Counted from the stretch's first letter, positions 1 through 10,091 are shown. The stretch is DNA of 64,000 nucleotides from an uncultured Acidobacteriaceae bacterium (GCA_903904755.1 CAIVDV010000013.1:169347-233346), one strand, 5' to 3'. Numbers and translations are program-made. Notes: a model not told the origin generated them from the letters alone.

Positions 1-36
1 GCCGACTTCTTCGCCCGCAAACTCGCCCCCAAATAG
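1..36 (+). CDS. C-terminal end of a CDS entering the window (..ADFFARKLAPK*)
   Basis: Open frame from base 1 to TAG at 34-36; too short to identify. Confidence 0.4.
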   Translation, partial: ADFFARKLAPK

Positions 37-63
37 TCCAAATCTGCACAAAAAAGGGCTTCA

Positions 64-202
64 CAGGCTGCTGAAAAAACTCGCTTTTGCGGTAGGCCGG
101 GGTTTTACCCCCGGCATAACGCCAATGGAATCAACGGGCCTTTAGCCCCCGTGGGATGCTTTTCGCGGCTTTCTCCCGAATATCACCCTTTTCCAGCAGC
201 CT
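64..202. repeat. MITE-like palindromic element, copy 1 (CAGGCTGCTGAAAAA ... CTTTTCCAGCAGCCT)
   Basis: Imperfect terminal inverted repeats; interior closely matches the element at 44567-44699. Confidence 0.7.
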
Positions 203-323
203 CTTCAGCCCCTGCCCACTGTCAGCACTGGAATTCCTTTTCTACAAAGCCCTTTCCTCACTCTCATCCGGCGACGGCCGCCCAAAATAAGTTATACTTT
301 CATATAATCAAGGAGAGGGCGCA

Positions 324-581
324 ATGCTCACCACAAACTTGCGAAAAGTCGGCGGCTCGGTCATGCTCGCGGTTCCGCCCGCACTCCTCAGCCTGCTCCA
401 GTTGCAGGCTGGCTCCACCGTCGCTGTCGCTGTCGAGGATGGCCGCCTCGTTGTCGCCCCCAGCCTCCGCCCACGCTACACCCTGGCCGACCTGCTCGAC
501 GCCGGCGACTATGCCCACCAGCCTGCCCCTGAAGATCGCGAATGGGTCGACGGCGCTCCCGTCGGCGGGGAACTCCTGTGA
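324..581 (+). CDS. MazE/AbrB-type antitoxin
   Basis: 85 aa, LRKVGGSVMLAVPPALLSLLQLQAGSTVAVAVEDGRLVV fold pattern; AAGGAGAG RBS; overlaps a mazF-like ORF. Confidence 0.85.
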   Translation: MLTTNLRKVGGSVMLAVPPALLSLLQLQAGSTVAVAVEDGRLVVAPSLRPRYTLADLLDAGDYAHQPAPEDREWVDGAPVGGELL

Positions 582-904
582 ACCGCGGCGACATTTACAT
601 GGTCTCGCTCGACCCTACCCTCGGCCATGAGCAGCAAGGCCATCGCCCGGTTCTCATCGTCTCCCCCACCAAATTCAACCGGGCCACGCGCCTCCCCATC
701 GTCCTGCCCATCACCTCCGGCGGAGATTTTGTCCGCCGCATCGGCTTTGCCGTCCCCATCTCCGGCATTCAAACCACCGGCGTCATCCGTTGCGACCAGC
801 CCCGCGTTCTCGATATCCAGGCCCGCAACAGCCGCAAGATCGACACCCTCCCCGCCGCAATTCTGGAAGATGTCCTGGCCCGAACCGCCGTTCTCTTCGC
901 GTGA
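578..904 (+). CDS. MazF-type endoribonuclease toxin (GTG start overlapping the antitoxin stop)
   Basis: NRGDIYMVSLDPTLGHEQQGHRPVLIVSPTKFN is a typical PemK/MazF N-terminus. Confidence 0.9.
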   Translation: MNRGDIYMVSLDPTLGHEQQGHRPVLIVSPTKFNRATRLPIVLPITSGGDFVRRIGFAVPISGIQTTGVIRCDQPRVLDIQARNSRKIDTLPAAILEDVLARTAVLFA

Positions 905-913
905 GGCTTCCCC

Positions 914-2308
914 CTACCCGCCCTCACCCTCACGGTGCGTCTCCAGATTCTCAAACCGCGTATACTGCGCCAGAAACGCCAGCTTCACCGTATCCGTCGG
1001 CCCGTTTCTCTGCTTCGCAATAATGATCTCCGCCACATTCTGCTCATCCGGATTCTCTTCCTTGTCCCGGTTGTAATAACTCTCCCGATGGATGAACGCA
1101 ACAATATCCGCGTCCTGCTCAATCGACCCCGACTCGCGCAAATCGCTCAGCATCGGCCGCTTGTCATCCCCGCGCCGCTCACTCGCACGCGACAACTGGC
1201 TCAGCGCAATCACCGGCACTTCCATCTCCTTGGCCAGTGCCTTCAACCCCCGCGAAATCGCCGATACCTCCTGCGTCCGGCTCTCAAACCGCTTCCCGCT
1301 CCCGCCCCCCGACGAGGCCGTCATCAGCTGCAGATAATCCACCACAATCAGGTCAATCTTGCCGTGCTCCTGCCGCAGCCGCCGCGCCTTCGCCCGCATC
1401 TCCGCCAGCGATATGCCCGGCGTATCGTCGATGTACACCTTCGACTCCACCAGCTCTTCCAGCGCCCGCCTCAGCTTGTCCTGGTCATCCCGCCCCAGAA
1501 AGCCCGTCTGAAGCTTCCTCTGGTCCACCCACGCCTGGCTCGCCAGCATACGTCGCAGCAGCGCTTCCTTGCTCATTTCCAGCGAGAAAATCGCCACCAC
1601 CGCACCGCTCTTGATTGCCGCATTCTGCGCAATATTAATCGCCCACGCCGTCTTGCCCATCGATGGACGCGCCGCAATAATAATCAGGTCGCTCTTCTGC
1701 AACCCGCTCGTCATCTTGTCAAAATCTTTGTAATGCGTCTCCAGCCCCGTCACTTCCCGGGCCTGCTGGTACAGCGCGTCAATGCTGCCAAACGACCCCG
1801 CCACAATATCCGCCAGCGGCGCCAGTCCGTTGTTGACGCTCTTTTCCCCAATCACCAGCAACTGCGACTCGGCCGCATTCAGCACATCCAGCGCCGTCTC
1901 GCTCTGGTCCCCCGCCCGGGCAATCACACTGGCGCAGATCAGCATCATCTGCCGCAGCAGGCTCTTGTCCTTCACAATCCTGATGTACTCTTCAATCACC
2001 GGCCGCCGCGGCAAACCCTCCGTCAACGACGCCAGGTACGCCACCCCACCCACCGCTTCCACTTCCTTGTACTTCGCCAGCTCGTTGGTCAGCGTCACCA
2101 GGTCCACCGCCGTGCCCGTGCCGCTCAACTCCGTCATCCGCTGGTAAATCCGCCGGTGCGAGTCCAGCGAAAAATCCTCGGCCACCAGTGCCGCTTCCAC
2201 CTCTGAAAGGCTCTGGTTGTCCAACAGAACCGCGCCGAGAATCGTCCTCTCCGCGTCCAGGTTCGCCGGTAAGCCCGCATCCAGCGGGTAGCTCGTCGTC
2301 GTTGCCAT
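914..2308 (-). CDS. dnaB: Replicative DNA helicase DnaB
   Basis: LDAERTILGAVLLDN, ARPSMGKTAWAINIAQNAA Walker A, LIVVDYLQLM. Confidence 0.95.
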   Translation of the reverse strand: MATTTSYPLDAGLPANLDAERTILGAVLLDNQSLSEVEAALVAEDFSLDSHRRIYQRMTELSGTGTAVDLVTLTNELAKYKEVEAVGGVAYLASLTEGLPRRPVIEEYIRIVKDKSLLRQMMLICASVIARAGDQSETALDVLNAAESQLLVIGEKSVNNGLAPLADIVAGSFGSIDALYQQAREVTGLETHYKDFDKMTSGLQKSDLIIIAARPSMGKTAWAINIAQNAAIKSGAVVAIFSLEMSKEALLRRMLASQAWVDQRKLQTGFLGRDDQDKLRRALEELVESKVYIDDTPGISLAEMRAKARRLRQEHGKIDLIVVDYLQLMTASSGGGSGKRFESRTQEVSAISRGLKALAKEMEVPVIALSQLSRASERRGDDKRPMLSDLRESGSIEQDADIVAFIHRESYYNRDKEENPDEQNVAEIIIAKQRNGPTDTVKLAFLAQYTRFENLETHREGEGG

Positions 2309-2461
2309 ATCTCCCAGTCTAGTGAAATCCGCCGCCCACTCCCCCAATTCCTGCCTGTGAATTGCCCGCCTTCACCGTGGAAATCCCGCCCCCGGCCACT
2401 CCCGCTTCATCTCAGGCTCACCTCTCCGGTCTATCATCGTCTCAAGGACGTGCTTCAAAAT

Positions 2462-3046
2462 ATGCGAATCTTTGCCCCTGTCGTGCTTGCCGCTCTCGCT
2501 CTCTCCGCCCTTCCCATCGCCGCCCAGCAGCCAGATGCCGGCCAAATCCCCGTCACCTCCACCGCCAGCCCCGCCATCCAGGAGCTGCAAAAGGTCGAGG
2601 ACAACTGGTCCTCAGCCATCACCAACCACGACCAGTACGCCCTCGAGCTCGTCCTCTCCCCCCTCTTCGTCGACATCTCCGCCGCCGGCGTCGTCACCAC
2701 CCGCGACCAGCAAATCGCCGAGCTCATCAACCCCGCCAACAAGGGCGACGCCAGCGCCACCCTCGAGCAGAAAATCATCACCGTCCGCCCCCTCGGCGAC
2801 ATCACCGTCGCCAACGGAACCTACACCTTCACCCACCGCGTCAACGGCGTCGTCCTCGAAGAACGTGGCGTCTTCACCCACGTCTTCCAGCGCCTCCACG
2901 GCAACTGGGTCTGCGTCAACGCCCAGCGCACCGCCGTCCGCGACGAAGCCCCCAAGTCCGGCAAGGCCAGCAAGCCCAAATCCCAGGCCGAACTCCCCTT
3001 CCACATCCCCCTCTTCTCCAAATCCGACAAAAACAAAGACCAGTAG
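2462..3046 (+). CDS. Secreted DUF4440/SnoaL-like (NTF2-fold) protein
   Basis: Signal peptide, then EDNWSSAITNHDQYALELVLSPLFVDISAAG. Confidence 0.65.
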   Translation: MRIFAPVVLAALALSALPIAAQQPDAGQIPVTSTASPAIQELQKVEDNWSSAITNHDQYALELVLSPLFVDISAAGVVTTRDQQIAELINPANKGDASATLEQKIITVRPLGDITVANGTYTFTHRVNGVVLEERGVFTHVFQRLHGNWVCVNAQRTAVRDEAPKSGKASKPKSQAELPFHIPLFSKSDKNKDQ

Positions 3047-3189
3047 GCCGGCGTTATTAAACTTTCCTTCACAGCCGCTCCCTTATTAAACGTTTCCGCC
3101 CTTTCCTTTAATAAGGCGAAACCTTAAGAAAGAAAAACGCCAATTTCTTGAAGAACACAACGCCGAGCAGGCTGAGGATTACCTCCGAA

Positions 3190-3262
3190 GAAGCAAGTCT
3201 TGTGAAAGGGCATGACTTCAGTCGTGCCGCAAAGTCTGGATAAGAAGCGATGGGCTTCAGCC
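3190..3262. repeat. Family-1 palindromic repeat (GGGCATGACTTCAGTCGTGCC ... GGGCTTCAGCCCC)
   Basis: Same consensus at 30279-, 41187-, 44280-, 50546-, 50816-, 55645-. Confidence 0.8.
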
Positions 3263-3344
3263 CCTGCATTCTGCTGGCGTCCCATGCCATGCAACAAGAT
3301 GCTTTTTTCGCCCATCCCTCCAAATCCAGCCCTTCCCCCACCTC

Positions 3345-5438
3345 TTACGCCCCAACTCCCTCCCGCCCCTTCCCCTGCACCTTGATCGAAATATGCACCA
3401 GCCCCAGCGCCGCCGGCGTCACCCCGGGTATCCGGCTCGCCTGCCCAATCGTCCCCGGCCGCACCCGCATCAGCTTCTCCTGCATCTCCCGGCTCAACCC
3501 GCTGATCACCGTGTAATCCAGCCACTCCGGTATCCGCACACCCTCCGCCGCCTTCAGCCGCTCAATCGACTTCTTCTGCTGCTCCAGATACCCGGCAAAC
3601 TTGATCTCCGTCTCCACCGCCCGCGCCTCGTTCTTCGGCTGGCTCGCCAACTGCCCTTCCCCCGCCGCAGCCGTCGCATCCACCAGCGGCCGCAACTCGT
3701 CATCCGCCACCAACTCCGCCTCCAGCGCCCGCAGCACCGCCCCAATCTCCACCTCGGGCCGCTTCAGCAGCATCGCCCACGTATGCCCCGCCACGCTTGC
3801 AAACTCCAGCCCCGGCACCGCCACCGCCAGCCCCGCAGCATCCACCTTCCGCGTCGTCAGCAAGGTCTTCAGTCTCCCCATCCGGCCCTGCCTCGCCTCA
3901 TACTCCGCCCACGCCCGATCATCAATCAGCCCCAGCCGCCGCCCATACGGCGTCAACCGCTGGTCCGCATTGTCTATCCGCAAATGCAGCCGGAACTCCG
4001 CCCGGCTCGTAAACATCCGGTACGGCTCGTTCGTCCCCTTCGAAATCAAATCGTCAATCAATATCCCCGTATACCCCTCAGTCCGGTCCAGCGTAAACGC
4101 CGGCTCACCCTTCACCTTCAGCGCGGCATTAATCCCCGCCATAATCCCCTGGCACGCCGCCTCCTCATACCCGCTCGTCCCGTTGATCTGCCCCGCCAGA
4201 TACAACCCCTCCATGCTCTTCACCTTCAGCGCCCGGTCCAGCTCCGTCGCGTCCACACTGTCATACTCAATCGCATATCCCGGCCGCAGCATCTCCGCCT
4301 GCTCCAGACCCGGTATCGAACGCACAATCGCATCCTGCACCTCCATCGGCAGGCTCGTGCTCATCCCGTTGATATAAACCTCGTGGGTAGTAAGACCCTC
4401 CGGCTCCAGGAAAAACTGGTGCTGCGTCTTGTCTGGAAACTTCACAATCTTGTCTTCAATCGACGGGCAATACCGCGGCCCTATCCCCTCAATCTGCCCG
4501 GAATACATCGCCGACCGGTGTACATTCTCGCGGATAATCTTGAGCGTCTCCGGCGTCGTCCACGCAATGTGGCAACTGATCTGCCGCTGCTCAATCCGCT
4601 TCGTCCGGAAGCTGAATGGCGTCGGGTCCGCATCCCCCGGCTGCTCCTCAAACTGCTCCCACCGAATCGTCCTTCCATCCAGCCTCGGCGGAGTCCCCGT
4701 CTTCAGCCGCGTCGTCCGCAGCCCCAGCCGCCGCAGCGCCTCACCCAGCAGCACACTCGCCGGCTCCCCCGACCGCCCCGCCGGATACCGCTCCTCCCCG
4801 CAATGGATCAGCCCATTCAGAAACGTCCCCGTCGTAATCACCGTCGCCCGCGCCAGCAACCGCCGCCCATCCCGCAACTTCACCCCCAGCACCCGCCGCT
4901 TCACCTCGTGCCCCAAAGAAGAAATGTTCGGGTGCCCCATCCATGACGCGCCTTCTGCGTCATGGGTGGGATGAGAAATCTCCGGGTGCCGTGCCTTTCC
5001 TAGCTCCGCTAACCCCGCTAACTCCGCTAGCTCCGCTTCCGTCTCCTCCACCACCAAATCCACCGCCTCCGCCTGCTTGATATGCAGATTCGCCTGCCCC
5101 TCCAGCACCTGCCGCATCTTCACCCGGTACAACGCCTTGTCACACTGCGCCCGCGGCGACCACACCGCCGGCCCCCGCGACGTATTCAGCAGCCGGAACT
5201 GAATCCCCACCGCATCGGCCACCTCGCCCATCACCCCGCCCAGCGCATCCACCTCCCGCACCAGGTGCCCCTTGGCAATCCCCCCAATCGCAGGATTGCA
5301 GCTCATCTGCGCAATCAAATCCAGATTCATCGTGATGATGGCCGTCTTCAGCCCCATCCGCGCCGCCGCCATCGCCGCCTCGCACCCGGCATGACCAGCC
5401 CCCACCACCGCCACATCAAACTCTTCCACAAAGCTCAT
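3345..5438 (-). CDS. mnmG: tRNA uridine-5-carboxymethylaminomethyl(34) synthesis enzyme MnmG (GidA), with a repeat-derived in-frame insert
   Basis: [45 protein letters not shown]; intact 697-aa frame. Confidence 0.95.
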   Translation of the reverse strand: MSFVEEFDVAVVGAGHAGCEAAMAAARMGLKTAIITMNLDLIAQMSCNPAIGGIAKGHLVREVDALGGVMGEVADAVGIQFRLLNTSRGPAVWSPRAQCDKALYRVKMRQVLEGQANLHIKQAEAVDLVVEETEAELAELAGLAELGKARHPEISHPTHDAEGASWMGHPNISSLGHEVKRRVLGVKLRDGRRLLARATVITTGTFLNGLIHCGEERYPAGRSGEPASVLLGEALRRLGLRTTRLKTGTPPRLDGRTIRWEQFEEQPGDADPTPFSFRTKRIEQRQISCHIAWTTPETLKIIRENVHRSAMYSGQIEGIGPRYCPSIEDKIVKFPDKTQHQFFLEPEGLTTHEVYINGMSTSLPMEVQDAIVRSIPGLEQAEMLRPGYAIEYDSVDATELDRALKVKSMEGLYLAGQINGTSGYEEAACQGIMAGINAALKVKGEPAFTLDRTEGYTGILIDDLISKGTNEPYRMFTSRAEFRLHLRIDNADQRLTPYGRRLGLIDDRAWAEYEARQGRMGRLKTLLTTRKVDAAGLAVAVPGLEFASVAGHTWAMLLKRPEVEIGAVLRALEAELVADDELRPLVDATAAAGEGQLASQPKNEARAVETEIKFAGYLEQQKKSIERLKAAEGVRIPEWLDYTVISGLSREMQEKLMRVRPGTIGQASRIPGVTPAALGLVHISIKVQGKGREGVGA
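4936..4970. repeat. Family-5 hairpin inside mnmG (CCCATCCATGACGC-N7-GCGTCATGGGTGGG)
   Basis: 14-nt arms with one mismatch; same outer motif at 5499, 53379 and 60537. Confidence 0.85.
5003..5037. repeat. 9-nt-period minisatellite inside mnmG
   Basis: gctccgctaaccccgctaactccgctagctccgct is identical to 53475-53509. Confidence 0.9.
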
Positions 5439-5498
5439 TCCCCCATTCTACGGAAAACCCAACTCCCGCCCATCCAACCCCCACCAATACTGCTGTGC

Positions 5499-5534
5499 CC
5501 CATCCATTCCACAGCCCCACCGTGGAATGGGTGG
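5499..5534. repeat. Family-5 hairpin (CCCATCCATTCCAC ... GTGGAATGGGTGG)
   Basis: Inverted repeat with the shared outer motif CCCATCCAT/ATGGGTGG. Confidence 0.8.
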
Positions 5535-5574
5535 CAACCGCAAACACCCCGTGCACCATCACCCATCAACGTCG

Positions 5575-5682
5575 GGTGCCACCGGTCCCTCGCACTTGGG
5601 GACCGGTGCCGAATTCGAGCATAGCTCGAACCGCATTTGCCTTTCATGTTGTCACTCCCGCAGGGAGTCTGCTTTCTCCCCC
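5575..5682. repeat. Family-2 repeat (GGTGCCACCGGTCCC..GGGGACCGGTGC.. ATTCGAGCATAGCTCGAA)
   Basis: Matches 50677-50790, 61785- and 62348-. Confidence 0.8.
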
Positions 5683-5752
5683 CACCCGCGATATACTTCC
5701 CACGAACCCATTTCCACTGTTCCCGAACCCCCTTCCCAAGGAGCAACCCGTC

Positions 5753-6514
5753 ATGCAAAGCCGCATTGTGGGCACCACCATGCCCGTCCTCGAATTCCTC
5801 CTCGACCACAACGACTGCGTCATCTCCGAAGCCGGCGAACTCAGCTGGATGTCCCAGTCCGTCCAGATGACCACCCACACCCAGTTCGGCGGCGGCGGCG
5901 GATTCTTCGGCGCACTCAAGCGCGTCGCCTCCGGCGGCTCCCTCTTCATGACCGAGTACCGCGCCCTCGGTGCCCCCGGCGAAGTCGCCTTCGCCACCCG
6001 CGTCCCCGGCCACATCGTCCCCGTCGAAATCGGCCCCGGCCACGAAATCCTCATCCACCGCCACGGCTTCCTCTGCGCCACGGACCAGATCCAGCTCACC
6101 ATCGGCTTCCAGCAGTCCCTCGGCGCAGGCATCTTCGGCGGCGACGGATTCCTCCTCCAAAAGGTCTCCGGCGTCGGCACCTTCTGGCTCGAACTCTCCG
6201 GCGAAGTCATCGTCAAGGACCTCGCCCCCGGCGAAATCCTCCAGGTACACCCCGGCCACGTCGGCGCATTCCAGTCCAGCGTCAACTTCCAAATCACCAC
6301 CGTCCGCGGCATCAAGAACATGGTCTTCGGCGGCGACGGAATCTTCCTCGCCATGCTCCAGGGCCCCGGACGCGTCTGGCTCCAAACCCTCCCCATCTCC
6401 AAGCTCGCCCACCAGCTCCAGCGCTATATGCCCTCCGGCGGCGGCGACCGCGGCTCCACCATCCAGGGCGGCGTAGTCGGCGGCCTCATCGGCTCCCTGC
6501 TCGACAATCAGTAG
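5753..6514 (+). CDS. TIGR00266/AIM24-family protein
   Basis: LSWMSQSVQMTTHTQFGGGGGFFGALKRVASGGSLFMTEYRA, C-terminal glycine-rich tail. Confidence 0.85.
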   Translation: MQSRIVGTTMPVLEFLLDHNDCVISEAGELSWMSQSVQMTTHTQFGGGGGFFGALKRVASGGSLFMTEYRALGAPGEVAFATRVPGHIVPVEIGPGHEILIHRHGFLCATDQIQLTIGFQQSLGAGIFGGDGFLLQKVSGVGTFWLELSGEVIVKDLAPGEILQVHPGHVGAFQSSVNFQITTVRGIKNMVFGGDGIFLAMLQGPGRVWLQTLPISKLAHQLQRYMPSGGGDRGSTIQGGVVGGLIGSLLDNQ

Positions 6515-6552
6515 CTGCCAACCAGTAAGCGCAACCCAGCCGGCAAAACAAA

Positions 6553-6583
6553 ACGGGGGAGAGGCCACCAGCCTCTCCCCCGT
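6553..6583. terminator. Bidirectional intrinsic terminator
   Basis: ACGGGGGAGAGGC-CACCA-GCCTCTCCCCCGT between convergent genes. Confidence 0.85.
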
Positions 6584-6605
6584 CGTCTTTCCCCAAACTC
6601 ACGCC

Positions 6606-6983
6606 CTACTCGTAGTACGTCGCCGTCGTCGTATCCGTCTCCCAAATCGTGCAATCCTTCACCCGCACACGGCCCCCGGTCATCTCCAGCAACTGCGCAC
6701 TCGTCTGCTGGTAAAAGTAGCAGGCAATGTTCTCCGCGGAAGGATTCAGCTCAATCCACGGCTCAATATCGTTCAGCATCTGGTGGTCAATCCGGTCAAT
6801 CACCGGCCGCATCACCGTCTTCAGCAGCTTGAAGTCCAGCAGCAACCCGGTCGCATCCAGCTCGCGGCCAATCAGCGTCACCCGCACCTTGTAGTTGTGC
6901 CCGTGCGGATTCTCGCACTTGCCCCGGTAGTTGCGCAGGTAATGCCCTGAGGAGAAACCCGCCTCGACGGTGACTTCATACAT
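6606..6983 (-). CDS. queD: 6-carboxytetrahydropterin synthase / QueD family
   Basis: FSSGHYLRNYRGKCENPHGHNYKVRVTL zinc/pterin motif. Confidence 0.9.
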   Translation of the reverse strand: MYEVTVEAGFSSGHYLRNYRGKCENPHGHNYKVRVTLIGRELDATGLLLDFKLLKTVMRPVIDRIDHQMLNDIEPWIELNPSAENIACYFYQQTSAQLLEMTGGRVRVKDCTIWETDTTTATYYE

Positions 6984-7043
6984 GGTTGTAGCTGCTTTCC
7001 TGGGTAGCGGTATCCCCGGCTCAAGGCCGGGCCTGCTCTTATT

Positions 7044-7313
7044 TTAGGGCTTCCGCCGCCGCTGCCGCTCCGCAATCCGCCGCGCCTCGCTTCGCCTGTC
7101 CACCTGCTCAAAAAGATGGCTCATCACCCCCACCAGCGCAGACAGCAGCCCACCCAGCAGCAGCACCAACGACAGCGACTTCCACAACGACCCATTCGCC
7201 GGCAAACCCGGCTGAAAACTCGACGGCACAAAAATCATCCCGCAACTCACCAGCGCGAAGAATCCAAGAGTGGCCGCAAGTATGTAAAAGTGTCTCGACA
7301 TGGCATCGCCCAC
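7044..7313 (-). CDS. Small membrane protein, function unknown
   Basis: Two predicted TM stretches. Confidence 0.45.
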   Translation of the reverse strand: MGDAMSRHFYILAATLGFFALVSCGMIFVPSSFQPGLPANGSLWKSLSLVLLLGGLLSALVGVMSHLFEQVDRRSEARRIAERQRRRKP

Positions 7314-7384
7314 CGGGCTCCTTCGATTGTATCGCCCCTCAACTCCCCGCTTGACGCTCTGCAGGTGGCCTCCGACAATAGACT

Positions 7385-7522
7385 ATGGCTTCGAACCCTC
7401 CCGACCGCAACCAAGATGACTTTGCCCGATTGGTTCAAGCCCGCATCGACCAGTTCGCCCGTGGCGAGTTCCTGGAAGGTGCCGAAATGGAATCGCGGTT
7501 TGAGAGGATGCTGCAAAGGTGA
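7385..7522 (+). CDS. Short ParD/RelB-like antitoxin (45 aa)
   Basis: MASNPPDRNQDDFARLVQARIDQFARGEFLEGAEMESRFERMLQR; overlaps a ParE-like ORF. Not listed in the supplied ORF track (below its apparent length limit). Confidence 0.6.
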   Translation: MASNPPDRNQDDFARLVQARIDQFARGEFLEGAEMESRFERMLQR

Positions 7523-7794
7523 TGCAGCTGCGGTGGTCACCTGCCGCGGCCATCGATCTGGAACATCTCTATTCCTGTCTGCAACGCAATCACCCCTCTT
7601 TTGCCGTACCTACCATGCGTCGTATTTATGCTGCGGCAAATGAGTTGAGTAAGTTTCCATCAAAAGGTCGAAAGGGCAGAATTCCAAACACCAGCGAACT
7701 GGTTCTGGCTCCATTGCCCCTTGTCGCTTACGCGGTCTAAGGTGAGCATGTGCATATTTTCCGCATTGTGCATGGCGCTCAGGATTGGGTCTGA
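7522..7794 (+). pseudogene. ParE/RelE-type toxin interrupted by an in-frame TAA at 7738-7740
   Basis: MQLRWSPAAAIDLEHLYSCLQ...LVAYAV*GEHVHIFRIVHGAQDWV*; the part after the stop is the canonical ParE C-terminus in the same frame. Confidence 0.75.
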
Positions 7795-7802
7795 GTATCC
7801 CG

Positions 7803-9872
7803 CTACTCCCCAAAAAACTCCGCCACATCCCCAATGCTCTGCGTCACCCGGTACGGCGGCAAACTCGCCAAAAACGTCTGCCCATACCGCATCTGCCGTA
7901 TCCGCGGATCCAGCAGCACCAGCACGCCCCGGTCCTCCAGGCTCCGAATCAACCGCCCAAACCCCTGCTTCAGCGTAATCACCGCCTCCGGCACCTGGTA
8001 GTCAAAAAACGGCTTCCCCCCCGCCTCCTCAATCGCCCGCATCCTCGCCGACACCACCGGATCATTCGGCACCGCAAACGGCAGCCGGTCAATAATCACG
8101 CAGCTCAGCGCCTCACCCTGCACGTCCACTCCCTGCCAAAAGCTCGCCGTGCCAAACAGAATCGCATTCGGCGTCTCCCGGAACTGATCCAGCAGCACAT
8201 TCCTCGGCGCCGTCCCATGCAGCAATATCGGGTAATCCAGCACCGGCAGCAGCAGCTCATACAGCTGCCGCATCTGCGCGTAGCTGGTAAACAGGCAAAA
8301 CGCCCTGCCCTTCGTAATCTCCACCACCCGCCGTATGCACCGCGCCGCAAACTGTTGAAAATCCGGCGACCTCGGATCCGGCATCTCCGGCGGCAGATAC
8401 AGCAGCGCCTGCTTGGCATAGTTGAAGTGCGAGGGAACCACCAGCTCCCGCGCCAACGACAGGTCATCCCCCAACCCCAGCCGCTTCCGGATATGCGTAA
8501 ACCCGCCCTGCACCGTCAGCGTGGCAGAGGTCAACACCACCGTCGGGAAGTTCTGGAAAAGCTGCTCATCCAGCAGTGCCGACACATCAATCGGCGTCGC
8601 CTGCACAAAAATCGCCCGCCCCTGGTGCATCATCGCCTCGCGGCTCTTGTTTCCCCCGCCGCTTTGTCCTCGCCGCTCCAGCCAATACACCATGTTGCTT
8701 GAGCTTGACTCCAGCACAAACTCCAGGTCGCCCTTCAGCGATGCCACCCGCTTCCGCAGCCCCGGCGCCTCATCCACTCCGCGCAACTGGTCCAGCTCCG
8801 CGTCCAGCCGTACCAGCCCATTCCGCAGGCTCAGGTACAGGTCCCCCTGCGTCTCCAGGAACTCCTCCCGCGCATCAAACGGCTGCCGCCCATCAAACGC
8901 AATCGGCAACTGCGCAAAAAACAGCCGCGACTTGTCCCGCAACTGCTGCGCGCTGAAGTACGCTCCCGTAGCCAGCGAATCCTTGCTCTTCAGCACCGTC
9001 TCCGTGTCCCGCGCCAGCTCCTCAAACCGCAAATTGCTCACCGACACGCCAAAGTAGCTGCTCGCCACCTCTTCCAGTTCGTGCGCCTCGTCAAAAATCA
9101 CCGCCGCCGCCTCCGGCAGCACTCCTGCATCGGGCGCTCCCGCCGCCTGCTGCCGCACCGCCAAATCCGCAAAAAACAGGTGGTGGTTCACAATCACCAC
9201 ATCTGCCTCCTGCGCCCGCCGTCGCATCTCCGTAATAAAACACCGCTGATAATCCGGGCACGTCGATCCCAGGCACGCCTCACTCCGCGCATCCAGCCGC
9301 GACCACAACTGGCTCGCCTCCGGTATCCCCGCCAGCTCTGCCCGGTCCCCCGTCTCCGTCTCCCGCTCCCACTCTGAAATCTTCTTGAACTGGTCTATCT
9401 CCTCCAGCCCCGACAAAATCGGCTGCCGCGTCAGAGTCACCAGCTTGTGCCGGCACAAATAATTGGCTCGCCCTTTCATCGTGCAAACCCGCAACTCACC
9501 TAGCAGCGACTCCAGAAACGGCACATCCCGCAGATACAACTGGTCCTGCAGCGCCTTCGTCCCAGTCGAAACAATCACCCGCCGCCCCGTCTCCAGCGCC
9601 ATCCGCAACGCCGGCAGCAGATACGCCAGCGTCTTGCCCGTACCCGTCCCAGCCTCCACAACTAGATGACGCCCCTCGTCCAGCGCCCGCTCCACCGCCT
9701 TCGCCATCTCCAACTGCCCCGGCCGGTACTCATACGGCAACGACGAATTCTCCAGCATCCCCCCCGGCGCAAAAAACGCATACAGCGTCGGCAACGACCC
9801 TGCGGGTGCTCGATTCTGCTCGGAGTTCTCGGCCACGCGCCCGCCTTTTTCCCACTGGGGAAGTGACTTCAT
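7803..9872 (-). CDS. DinG/XPD-type ATP-dependent DNA helicase
   Basis: VVEAGTGTGKTLAYLLPALR, VVIVNHHLFFADL, IFDEAHELEE, GFGRLIRSLEDRG. Confidence 0.9.
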   Translation of the reverse strand: MKSLPQWEKGGRVAENSEQNRAPAGSLPTLYAFFAPGGMLENSSLPYEYRPGQLEMAKAVERALDEGRHLVVEAGTGTGKTLAYLLPALRMALETGRRVIVSTGTKALQDQLYLRDVPFLESLLGELRVCTMKGRANYLCRHKLVTLTRQPILSGLEEIDQFKKISEWERETETGDRAELAGIPEASQLWSRLDARSEACLGSTCPDYQRCFITEMRRRAQEADVVIVNHHLFFADLAVRQQAAGAPDAGVLPEAAAVIFDEAHELEEVASSYFGVSVSNLRFEELARDTETVLKSKDSLATGAYFSAQQLRDKSRLFFAQLPIAFDGRQPFDAREEFLETQGDLYLSLRNGLVRLDAELDQLRGVDEAPGLRKRVASLKGDLEFVLESSSSNMVYWLERRGQSGGGNKSREAMMHQGRAIFVQATPIDVSALLDEQLFQNFPTVVLTSATLTVQGGFTHIRKRLGLGDDLSLARELVVPSHFNYAKQALLYLPPEMPDPRSPDFQQFAARCIRRVVEITKGRAFCLFTSYAQMRQLYELLLPVLDYPILLHGTAPRNVLLDQFRETPNAILFGTASFWQGVDVQGEALSCVIIDRLPFAVPNDPVVSARMRAIEEAGGKPFFDYQVPEAVITLKQGFGRLIRSLEDRGVLVLLDPRIRQMRYGQTFLASLPPYRVTQSIGDVAEFFGE

Positions 9873-10091
9873 TCTAGCGGGATAGGGGTGCCTGGGTCTG
9901 AGTACCTGAGATTCGTCAAGCACATCCCTGCCATGCGGCTCCAGATTCGCAACAGTCGCGGGAATTCAACGGATGGATGGACAGAAACGGCATTGTCGGA
10001 AAGCGATTCTTCATTCAGTCCAGAACGCAATCCACCAGCCTGTACCTCTGCCTGCCGTGAATTCGTCCCAAAGAGCAATCAACCACTCCTC

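Noticed and set aside
935-2206. 423-aa plus-strand ORF opposite dnaB
   Set aside because: Arg/His/Pro-rich antisense artefact of the DnaB gene.
5003-5037. Assembly error explanation for the mnmG insert
   Set aside because: Cannot be excluded without reads, but the frame is preserved across 697 aa and the insert joins two repeat types, so I treat it as real.
5435-6568. 377-aa minus-strand ORF opposite the TIGR00266 gene
   Set aside because: Low-complexity antisense ORF; the plus-strand protein has recognisable family motifs.
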